Source: Pseudomonadota bacterium (lineage in GTDB: Bacteria; Pseudomonadota; Alphaproteobacteria; RF32; CAG-239). From it: a DNA stretch of 20,062 bases. The stretch lies in assembly GCA_018362935.1 (NCBI GenBank), contig JAHALQ010000023.1:1-20062 (forward strand), read 5' to 3'. The position numbers and the translations under genes are program-made. The notes under the pieces are model-generated. The model searched no databases and had not been told where the DNA came from. It worked only from the letters and a program-made list of their open reading frames with translations. Every line of letters starts with the position of its first letter. The stretch's first letter is position 1. Shown here piece after piece: positions 14,392 through 20,062 of this stretch.

Positions 14392-15815
14392 TAATCCCTT
14401 GTCTGCCTGAGTTTATATTCCAAATTCTTTTTGCCGCCGGCCGGTACCTTGATGCGCCATTGCAAAAGCCCCGCATCAGTCTTCTTTCCGTCGGCGCTGT
14501 CGCTTATGATGCTTGTCTCGCCGTTAACTTTCTGCTCCCAGATAACTTCGGCTTCTTCGGCTCCGGCATTAAAAAAGCTGATTTTATATTCCGTTTCGGT
14601 TGTTTTTTCCGCAATTTTGTTAATGTTGGTTATTTTGCCGCCGGCATAGACATCAAAACTCCTGCCGGTATTCAGCTCGGCGCTTTCGCCGACAGCCATC
14701 TGCGGCATATTTGCCGCGCCTGTAAACGTGAGGTTCCCGTCTGCGCCTTTTTCATAAAAGCGCACAATTCCGGCCGGCATGGGGCGGCCGAGCTTCTCTT
14801 TTTTGCCGTTGGTGATTTTATAGACCACTGCGGCATGCTCGCGCTCAAACATCTTCGAATAATTATTCAGGGGCGAAACAATCTTGTATTGTTTTTCATA
14901 AGCCGCGTCGTTGACGCTCCACAAGCTGACCTGTTTGCTTTGCTGATTCATGACGTCAATTTTCTGCGGCAGGTTATAGCTGTAATATTCTCCAAGGGAT
15001 TCCGCCGCGATGCCGCCTTCGGCAGACGCCGTCTCCGCGGCGTAATCAGCCATCCGGGCAGCCGCCATAAGCATTTTTGCCTGCGGCACAACCCCGTTGT
15101 TGGCCTGATTTCTGACCTCTCCTGAAACCAGACTGACTTTTGCGTCTTTGTAATCGGTGCCGGACTGGTTGTTGATTTCAACCCAGGATTGCAGATTCAT
15201 TTTCTCTTTGCCGGTAATTTCGGCAACATAACTGCCGCTCCAGTTCAGACCGCCGGTCAGATAACTCAAAGAAATGTCTTTAGCTTCTTTGCCCTTGCCG
15301 GAAACCTTTGCCACCAGCGTCGGTTTGTTGCGCAGATTTTCGGGAATTTTTTCAAAAACGATACGTCCCGGAAAATGCGGGTCGATGCCATAACTGAACT
15401 GCAACATCGGCGTGCCGTAATCATTGTTCAGCAGCACTGCTTTGTCAAACATGTTTTTGCTGGTTTCGTGGTCAATCGTAACAGCGATAATTTCTTTGCC
15501 GACATAAGCGTTCAGCAGGTTTTCGCGGCTAAGAAGGTTATATTCGTAGTTTTTCTCAAGGACGGTGATTCCCTTGCCTTCAATCAGCGTCGTCTGGGGC
15601 TGTATCTGCTGCGAAACGCCCTCAAAAGCCAGAACCGCATCGCCGTCAGGCATTTTAACCTGATGGTTGGACTTAACAAGTGCAAGATTCTGCTGGTATA
15701 TATTCAGAAACAAAGCATTTCTGCCTTCGGCCGGAACCCTGATTTCGTCCGCATAAGCCGAAGCCGCCTGAAAACCGCAAATTCCCGCTAAAGCCAACAT
15801 CATAAATTTTTGCAT
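14391..15815 (-). CDS. DUF4139-domain exported protein
   Basis: The 474-residue protein has a signal peptide (probable cleavage after A-Y-A at 22). The central block is typical of DUF4139: LSYLTGGLNWSGSYVAEI at 183-200, followed by W-V-E-I-N-N-Q-S-G-T-D-Y and L-V-S-G-E-V (211-235). The rest is beta-rich, ending in a L-Q-W-R-I-K-V-P-A-G-G-K-K-N-L-E-Y strand typical of these proteins. DUF4139 proteins have no agreed function; some members are linked to cell-envelope or mucoidy phenotypes. A perfect GGAGG sits 5 bases before the ATG. It is the first gene of a two-gene operon with the exported protein that follows, and is divergent from gcrA. Confidence 0.85.
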   Translation of the reverse strand: MQKFMMLALAGICGFQAASAYADEIRVPAEGRNALFLNIYQQNLALVKSNHQVKMPDGDAVLAFEGVSQQIQPQTTLIEGKGITVLEKNYEYNLLSRENLLNAYVGKEIIAVTIDHETSKNMFDKAVLLNNDYGTPMLQFSYGIDPHFPGRIVFEKIPENLRNKPTLVAKVSGKGKEAKDISLSYLTGGLNWSGSYVAEITGKEKMNLQSWVEINNQSGTDYKDAKVSLVSGEVRNQANNGVVPQAKMLMAAARMADYAAETASAEGGIAAESLGEYYSYNLPQKIDVMNQQSKQVSLWSVNDAAYEKQYKIVSPLNNYSKMFEREHAAVVYKITNGKKEKLGRPMPAGIVRFYEKGADGNLTFTGAANMPQMAVGESAELNTGRSFDVYAGGKITNINKIAEKTTETEYKISFFNAGAEEAEVIWEQKVNGETSIISDSADGKKTDAGLLQWRIKVPAGGKKNLEYKLRQTRD

Positions 15816-15963
15816 ATCATCCTCCTAAAATATAACTTCTGCCGATAATATAATCTAAAAAAAATTAAAAAAGAAGCAATAAATAAAAATTAAACTAGAC
15901 TCGGCAAAAATATTGACCTAATATAATTTCAGGCAATCAGTTTGTTATTGAGAGGAGAACGCT
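15816..15963. promoter_or_regulatory. Divergent promoter region between the DUF4139 gene and gcrA
   Basis: This A/T-rich 148-base gap holds a GANTC site (GACTC, 15898-15902), a TTGACC (15913-15918) and a perfect TATAAT (15922-15927) upstream of gcrA. The TTGACC and TATAAT are too close to be one promoter, so TATAAT with an imperfect -35, or another arrangement, is more likely. Toward the DUF4139 gene the minus strand has TTGCTT and T/A-rich -10-like sequences without good spacing. AGGAG lies 7 bases before the gcrA ATG. Confidence 0.5.
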
Positions 15964-16500
15964 ATGGCTTGGACGGATGAAATGGTCGAAGACCTTAAAA
16001 AGATGTGGAAAGAAGGCCTCACAACCGGAGAAATCGGCAAAAGATTAAACGTATCCAAAAATTCTATTGTCGGCAAAGTACACCGCCTGGGTCTTTCCGG
16101 ACGCCCCTCCCCGATTAAGAAGAAAGACGACGAGCCCGCTGCTCCCAAAGCGCCCAAAGCCAAACCGGCCAAGGCAAAGGCCGAAAGCAAGCCCGCCGAA
16201 AAAAAGGCGCTTTCTCCGGCAAAAGAAACGGCTGTCGCTTCCAAACCTGCCGAAACCGTTGCCGAAGAAAAGAAAAAGGCTGTTTCTTTCCATCCGATGC
16301 CGGCCAAAGAGGGTGTTCATAGAAACGGACATCACCACCATAATTTATCGCTGACCGAACTGGACAACCATACCTGCCGTTGGCCGGTGGGCGACCCCAA
16401 AGACGCCAATTTTCATTTTTGCGGCAAAAAAGTCAGGCTCGGACAAACTTATTGCGAAGAACATTCTTCCGTTGCCTATGTCAAACCCGGCAAAAAATAA
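15964..16500 (+). CDS. gcrA: GcrA cell-cycle regulator
   Basis: GcrA is an alphaproteobacterial transcription factor that works with sigma-70 at promoters holding CcrM-methylated GANTC sites. The N-terminal helix-turn-helix MAWTDEMVEDLKKMWKEGL... with N-S-I-V-G-K-V-H-R-L-G-L-S-G-R-P (1-48) is nearly canonical. Residues 50-108 are a Lys/Ala/Pro linker, and residues 122-126 hold a four-His run. The C-terminal part (about 128-173) contains L-D-N-H-T-C-R-W-P-V-G, F-H-F-C-G and T-Y-C-E-E-H, the segment that contacts sigma-70. The 178-residue length is within the family range. It is a single-gene unit with a strong terminator. Confidence 0.96.
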   Translation: MAWTDEMVEDLKKMWKEGLTTGEIGKRLNVSKNSIVGKVHRLGLSGRPSPIKKKDDEPAAPKAPKAKPAKAKAESKPAEKKALSPAKETAVASKPAETVAEEKKKAVSFHPMPAKEGVHRNGHHHHNLSLTELDNHTCRWPVGDPKDANFHFCGKKVRLGQTYCEEHSSVAYVKPGKK

Positions 16501-16514
16501 ACTAATTTAAAATT

Positions 16515-16555
16515 AAGAAGCCGGTTGTTTTGTTCAGAAAAACAACCGGCTTCTT
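16515..16555. terminator. Bidirectional terminator between gcrA and the 16563 gene
   Basis: AAGAAGCCGGTTGTTTT (16515-16531) and AAAACAACCGGCTTCTT (16539-16555) form a perfect 17-bp stem with a 7-base loop. It lies between two convergent genes and has T-rich ends on both strands. Confidence 0.9.
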
Positions 16556-16562
16556 TGTGCCT

Positions 16563-17069
16563 TCAATCAATCACGCAGATTCCCATAAACCGGATAAATC
16601 CGGTATATTCCCGGATATACTTCCGGTTAAACCACATCTTATCCTCAGCGGAATATTCAGGCAGCGGGCTGTCAAAACCGGGGCTGCCCTGCAATTCGGC
16701 AAGCAAGACGTTGTTCGGCCCGCTGATATCTCTTCGGCGGACATACTCAGGAATCAAACCGCAAAGAGCCTCCCGAAACAACCCCAAATTAGCTGTATCA
16801 TCTGAAGAAGCGCCCGTTGTTGCAGATTGAAAAATAAGCTTTTCGGTTTCAGGACAAAAACCGTACTTGCTGATGTAGAACAACAATGTTTGATACTCAA
16901 GACTGTTTAAAGCTTTGTCTGTACCTTGGCGCGAAACTTCGCCCAACACCCTGTAAAGCAGACAAATCTCATTTTCTTGTTGCAGCCGATGATCATACAA
17001 ATATTCGGCCACACGGGAAAAATCACCGTTTTTGATGAAATCCCTGATTTGTGAATATTTCTCACTCAT
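16563..17069 (-). CDS. Hypothetical protein, about 168 residues
   Basis: I do not recognise it. From the ATG at 17069 the product reads M-S-E-K-Y-S-Q-I-R-D-F-I-K-N-G-D-F. It is predicted mostly helical, with a pattern of short helices (A-E-Y-L-Y-D-H, L-L-F-Y-I-S-K-Y-G, A-L-C-G-L-I-P-E-Y-V) that recalls small helical repeat proteins. There is no signal peptide or membrane segment. The open frame continues 76 codons upstream, with an alternative ATG at 17186, but that extension runs toward the inverted-repeat element. Neither start has a visible Shine-Dalgarno, the preferred ATG being preceded by a T run. TTGAAA...TATATG with 16 spacing upstream could be its promoter. The real start is uncertain. 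Confidence 0.55.
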   Translation of the reverse strand: MSEKYSQIRDFIKNGDFSRVAEYLYDHRLQQENEICLLYRVLGEVSRQGTDKALNSLEYQTLLFYISKYGFCPETEKLIFQSATTGASSDDTANLGLFREALCGLIPEYVRRRDISGPNNVLLAELQGSPGFDSPLPEYSAEDKMWFNRKYIREYTGFIRFMGICVID

Positions 17070-17198
17070 AAAAAAATAATATTTTGATGTTAGACATATA
17101 TGAATTTTATATGTTGTTTCAAAGTAAATCTTAAAAATACATAAGTGATGAGGAATATATTTAGCAATAAATCCTTTGTCAACCATAAATAAAAAATT

Positions 17199-17484
17199 GT
17201 GATTAGTTATTCGTGATTCGGTGCGAAGCCGCACGGGCGTTATCAAACTGTGACCCGCAGGGCTCCCTCTGGTCGGCCTGCTAATCGCCGGTACCATTTT
17301 TTCTGCGTCATTCCGCGCCTCTCCATTTCTCTGTCATCCTCGTGCCCGAAGGCCGCAGGCCTGAGGAATAGACACGAGGATCCAAAAGAATAAATACTGC
17401 CTCAACTAAAGTACCACCGGCTTACGCCGGAATGACAAAACGAAGATACAAATCACAAATAACGAGTCACGAATCACAAATCAC
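17199..17484. repeat. Noncoding element of nested inverted repeats
   Basis: Outer arms: 17199-17220 and the complement of 17449-17470 match at 18 of 22 positions (GTGATT/GTTATT/GTGATT units). Next inward: GTCATTCCG (17307-17315) with CGGAATGAC (17428-17436). Next: ATCCTCGTG (17336-17344) with CACGAGGAT (17373-17381). Centre: AGGCC-gca-GGCCT (17350-17362). Small perfect hairpins sit at 17221-17234 (GTGCG/CGCAC) and 17417-17430 (CCGGC/GCCGG). No gene is visible in 17070-17535 apart from the doubtful upstream extension of the 16563 gene. It resembles a MITE-like or composite palindromic repeat. Confidence 0.65.
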
Positions 17485-17506
17485 ATATTATTCCCGTCCG
17501 CAATAC

Positions 17507-17531
17507 AAAAAAGCGCCCTTTAGGCGCTTTT
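17507..17531 (-). terminator. Terminator of tRNA-Gly
   Basis: On the minus strand AAAAGCGCC and GGCGCTTTT form a 9-bp stem with a 5-base loop followed by further T residues, starting 5 bases after the tRNA 3' CCA. Confidence 0.88.
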
Positions 17532-17535
17532 GAAG

Positions 17536-17609
17536 TGGAGCGGATAACGGGAATCGAACCCGCATCCTAAGCTTGGGAAGCTCACGTTCTACCATTGAAC
17601 TATATCCGC
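17536..17609 (-). tRNA. tRNA-Gly (anticodon CCC)
   Basis: The 74-base gene folds as a full cloverleaf. The acceptor is GCGGATA/TATCCGC and the D stem GTTC/GAAC. The anticodon stem TGAGC/GCTTA has loop TTCCCAA, so the anticodon is CCC reading GGG. The T arm is GCGGG-TTCGATT-CCCGT. The discriminator is T and the CCA end is encoded. It is preceded by no other gene and followed by its own terminator. Confidence 0.96.
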
Positions 17610-17664
17610 AACGCCTTACTGAATAATACAAAAAATTCAGCTTGGCAAGAACTTTGTTATCCTG

Positions 17665-18558
17665 TTAATCAACCACCAGAATGACGCCCAGAATAATCAG
17701 TACAAAACAGAAAAGTTTTTTCATCAAGACCTGGGTCGAAATTTTCTCATTCAGCGGAATATTATATTTTTTGAGCATGAAATAACAAAAACCGAGCAGG
17801 AAAATCGGTTCGGTCGCACCGATAGACGAACTGACAACAGGCGACAAACCGGACATGCCGTAAACCTGAGCCACGACTTCAAGAAAACAGATAAATTCAT
17901 TGACGGCAAAAATTTTAAACTTGTCCAGATACGGCGGAAAATTTTTAACAATATCTTTGCGCCATTTCTGCCGGAAAAAGAATAAAAACGGAATCAATCC
18001 TGATATCAGGTTAGGATAAACCACCATATTAACCCAGTTGCTGTCTTCAATCAGCACATATTTTTCCAAAATGGCATATACCGCGCGCAGAAGCGAGGCG
18101 AAAACCATATAATAGAAAGCGCGGCTGAGTTTGGGTATTCTCGTGCCCTTGATACTAAGTGCCACCGAAGACATAATGATGACCATAAACCCGATATACT
18201 GCGTCAGGCTCAACACTTCGCCCAAAAACAGGAATGACAACAGCGGAATAGTAATCTGCCCCAGCGAAAACAGCGCCGCCACAATTGAACTGTCAATAAC
18301 CTTGAGCGCCGTATAAAACGGATAAAGGTACAAAACGTCAATCAACGCCAGCCCCGCATAACAGAGCAGCGATTGCCATGTCGGCACACTCGGCAGCCCA
18401 AACACAAAGACCAGCGGCAGGAAGACGCAGTTCATCAGAGAAATGTAAAAAATCATAGTTGTCTGACGTTTGAACGTACAGTTTGACAGGCGGCTTTCAA
18501 TAATGCAGGCAGTCGCCCCGAAAGCCGGCGCCAAAAACGCGATAAGTATAAAAAGCAT
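17665..18558 (-). CDS. EamA/DMT-family transporter
   Basis: The 297-residue hydrophobic protein has about ten membrane segments in two homologous halves, as in drug/metabolite (EamA) transporters. The first half includes A-L-F-S-L-G-Q-I-T-I-P-L-L-S-F-L-F-L-G-E near 95-114. The second half repeats this motif as S-S-S-I-G-A-T-E-P-I-F-L-L-G near 245-258. These paired helices with a G-E or E-P motif are typical of the family. The substrate cannot be told from sequence. The protein begins directly in the first helix, with an AAAGAAG-type ribosome site upstream of the ATG. It stands alone, between the tRNA and the Cys-rich genes, all on the minus strand. Confidence 0.88.
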   Translation of the reverse strand: MLFILIAFLAPAFGATACIIESRLSNCTFKRQTTMIFYISLMNCVFLPLVFVFGLPSVPTWQSLLCYAGLALIDVLYLYPFYTALKVIDSSIVAALFSLGQITIPLLSFLFLGEVLSLTQYIGFMVIIMSSVALSIKGTRIPKLSRAFYYMVFASLLRAVYAILEKYVLIEDSNWVNMVVYPNLISGLIPFLFFFRQKWRKDIVKNFPPYLDKFKIFAVNEFICFLEVVAQVYGMSGLSPVVSSSIGATEPIFLLGFCYFMLKKYNIPLNEKISTQVLMKKLFCFVLIILGVILVVD

Positions 18559-18585
18559 CAGACTTCTTTCTAATATTGTTTTCTT

Positions 18586-18613
18586 TTTATACTTCTAGCA
18601 AACCTTGGTTAAA
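18586..18613 (-). promoter_or_regulatory. Possible promoter of the EamA-type transporter gene
   Basis: On the minus strand TTTAAC (18608-18613) and TATAAA (18586-18591) are separated by 16 bases and lie 27 bases before the ATG. The match is moderate; a terminator upstream (18651-18680) means the gene needs its own promoter. Confidence 0.4.
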
Positions 18614-18650
18614 CATTCTTTAACAACAGTTTTCTTTTCTTCTTGCATAA

Positions 18651-18680
18651 AAAAACTCCCGGCCTGAACCGGGAGTTTTT
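18651..18680 (-). terminator. Terminator of the Cys-rich gene pair
   Basis: AAAAACTCCCGG (18651-18662) and CCGGGAGTTTTT (18669-18680) form a 12-bp stem with a 6-base loop. On the minus strand it lies directly after the TAA of the 18682 gene and ends in a T run. Confidence 0.9.
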
Positions 18681-18681
18681 T

Positions 18682-19287
18682 TTACATTTTCATGCAACCG
18701 CCGGTACCATCACAGTTTTGTGTCGTCGAGTATGCGCCGCAGCAATAATTGCCGGCGCCGGCATAACCCTGGCTTGACGAACAATATATGACTTTGCTTC
18801 TTCCCGTACCATAGGGATTAGAAATACAGCTGTAACAGGTTCTGTTAACATTGCCGGAGGACGAAGGCATGCTGACGGATCTGGACGAGCAGGAATTGTA
18901 CATTTTTCCGCTGCATCCGGTGCCAATCTGGCTGGAAGAAGGCATACTTTCCATATAGCCGTAATCTGAGCAAGTATAGGACCGGCATTTATAACATTTT
19001 GTTCCGTCGGACAATGTCGTCGGCGACTGCGACAAATCGTTCACCCAATAGGATTTTTCAGCCGTGCAGTCCTTATAATAACCGCTTGGGCATTCCGGAG
19101 CATTTTCCAGGCATGCTACTTTGGAAGTATCAAACGGACAGGCAATAAAGTCCCCTTTGCAGCTGCTGGCGCTGACTTTATAACCGAGGCTCACACAATC
19201 CGGGCTTGGCGTGCAGTTTATTGCTGCCCAGGCGCCGCCGATGCTCAGCAATGACATTCCTGTAACGATTAATGGTAATTTTTTCAT
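18682..19287 (-). CDS. Cys-rich secreted protein carrying the C-P-F-D-T-S-K module
   Basis: The 201-residue protein has a signal peptide (M-K-K start, hydrophobic core, probable cleavage near A-W-A-A at 22). The mature N-terminus is one Cys module: cysteines at 25, 31, 43, 50 and 59, with C-V-S-L-G-Y and C-P-F-D-T-S-K-V-A-C. It closely matches the modules of the 5680 gene. After this come C-P-S-G-Y-Y-K-D-C, then Ser/Tyr/Cys-rich segments of low complexity without a known fold. The many paired cysteines suggest a disulfide-stabilised surface or secreted protein. AAGGA-type ribosome sequence precedes the ATG. It starts 18 bases after the stop of the next Cys-rich gene, so the two form an operon. 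Confidence 0.82.
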   Translation of the reverse strand: MKKLPLIVTGMSLLSIGGAWAAINCTPSPDCVSLGYKVSASSCKGDFIACPFDTSKVACLENAPECPSGYYKDCTAEKSYWVNDLSQSPTTLSDGTKCYKCRSYTCSDYGYMESMPSSSQIGTGCSGKMYNSCSSRSVSMPSSSGNVNRTCYSCISNPYGTGRSKVIYCSSSQGYAGAGNYCCGAYSTTQNCDGTGGCMKM

Positions 19288-19305
19288 TTCTTTTTCCTTC
19301 CCAAA

Positions 19306-20061
19306 TTATGGCAAACAATGAACCTTGCTCGTGTCATACGGGCATCTGATGTATGCTTTGCTGCCGCACGCCGATACAGTCTGTTTATAGTTTAGTCGCG
19401 CACAATCCGTATCTGGCGTGGTGCACCAGTATTTGTAATTGGTGGCGCAGCCCGTAACTACATACTGCCCCGAGCAAACTTTTCCGGAAGTGTCGCAGAC
19501 GAAGCCGTTGGGGCAGCTGCCGGATGTCCCGGTGCAGCAGGTATATTTCTCCGAGCAGGCTTCATAATTGCCGGAAGACACCGACGCGCCGATTGCCGAG
19601 CACTGCGCCGCCGTGTATCTGCCCAAATTCGGGCACGGGTTGCATTCCAGACACCCGGTGCAACCGGAGGGCGCCTGAGTCTTGCAGGTAATGCCGGTGC
19701 CGCAGGTTACCGTCGCCGGGCAGGAACAGGTCGAGGCCTTGCCCGCGCATTTGCCCGTCCCGATTATCTTCGGGCTTGGGCAGTTGTTTGTGTCATATTT
19801 GTAAATAGATGTATCGCACGGAACGCAGGACCAGCACTCCAAACCGCCGACATCGGAAGAATTAACCTTGGTGCAGGCCATATTCGGGTCATTGGCCGTC
19901 ACATATCCGGAATTATAATCCGCGCAGACCTTCGGCATACACTTTTGACACAGCTTCGGCGTGCCGGTCGAGCCGTCCTGATTGACCGCTTTCTCGTTCG
20001 CCCCGCAGCTGATCCAGCTCCACGGCCCCGAATGCAGATACGCGTTCGTTCCCGCACGCGC
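19306..20061 (-). CDS. Large Cys-rich secreted protein, 5' end outside window
   Basis: The frame is open to the window edge; the internal ATG at 19938 is not the start, because 41 in-frame codons of similar composition precede it (S-W-I-S-C-G, K-L-C-Q-K-C). The visible 251 residues contain 31 cysteines. They occur in C-x2-C units (C-W-S-C-V-P-C, G-C-T-G-C-L-E-C-N-P-C) like those of disulfide-rich surface proteins. The last 40 residues are one copy of the shared module (D-C-A-R-L-N-Y, V-S-A-C, C-P-Y-D-T-S-K-V-H-C), ending two residues later. No function can be assigned; a multi-domain secreted or cell-surface protein is inferred. Together with the gene starting at 19287 it forms a minus-strand operon. 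Confidence 0.8.
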   Translation of the reverse strand, partial: ARAGTNAYLHSGPWSWISCGANEKAVNQDGSTGTPKLCQKCMPKVCADYNSGYVTANDPNMACTKVNSSDVGGLECWSCVPCDTSIYKYDTNNCPSPKIIGTGKCAGKASTCSCPATVTCGTGITCKTQAPSGCTGCLECNPCPNLGRYTAAQCSAIGASVSSGNYEACSEKYTCCTGTSGSCPNGFVCDTSGKVCSGQYVVTGCATNYKYWCTTPDTDCARLNYKQTVSACGSKAYIRCPYDTSKVHCLP

Positions 20062-20062
20062 C

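Noticed and set aside
17070..17297. N-terminal extension of the 16563 gene
   Set aside because: Most of it lies in A/T-rich noncoding DNA and in the inverted-repeat element, and no ribosome site supports it.

Overview
The window looks like chromosome of an alphaproteobacterium of moderate GC content. The evidence is a GcrA-type cell-cycle regulator, the alphaproteobacterial gene order rpoZ - rsh - DUF2062 - acpS - lepB - rnc - era, a DUF2066 gene next to a PerM-type transporter, and GANTC (CcrM-type) sites in promoter regions. The secreted Cys-rich proteins and the pta-ackA fermentation pair would suit a host-associated, possibly gut, lineage; that last point is inference only.

Layout. 1-496: the 3' end of a secreted protein with a phage tail-collar-like domain. 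541-692: a structured dispersed repeat that runs into the 3' end of ackA. 654-2855 (minus): pta-ackA operon. 2991-5548 (plus): ndk, a DUF2066 exported protein and an AI-2E/PerM-family membrane protein, closed by a terminator. 5680-6456 (plus): a complete paralogue of the first gene, with signal peptide, two Cys-rich modules and a tail-collar-like domain, its own consensus promoter and a strong terminator. 6575-6935: several copies of the dispersed repeat. 6956-12446 (minus): era, rnc, lepB, acpS, DUF2062 and the bifunctional (p)ppGpp enzyme Rsh, tightly packed. A terminator-like hairpin separates Rsh from rpoZ (12557-13042), whose omega subunit has a long acidic tail. 13144-15815 (minus): two exported proteins (unknown + DUF4139) overlapping by one base. 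15964-16500 (plus): gcrA. 16563-17069 (minus): an unrecognised small gene. 17199-17484: a non-coding nest of inverted repeats. 17536-17609 (minus): tRNA-Gly(CCC). 17665-18558 (minus): EamA-type transporter. 18682-20061 (minus): two Cys-rich secreted proteins, the upstream one cut by the window edge.

How it fits together. Most of the window is housekeeping: acetate/ATP metabolism (pta-ackA), nucleotide balance (ndk), the stringent response (rpoZ, rsh), protein export and lipid cofactor maturation (lepB, acpS), RNA processing and 30S assembly (rnc, era), and cell-cycle transcription (gcrA). The accessory part is a family of secreted proteins that share one small Cys-rich module ending in C-P-x-D-x-S, placed at both ends and in the middle of the window. 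In two of them the module is joined to a tail-collar-like domain with a variable centre. Both of those genes are followed by copies of the same structured repeat and then by a convergent housekeeping gene. This is the most unusual material here.
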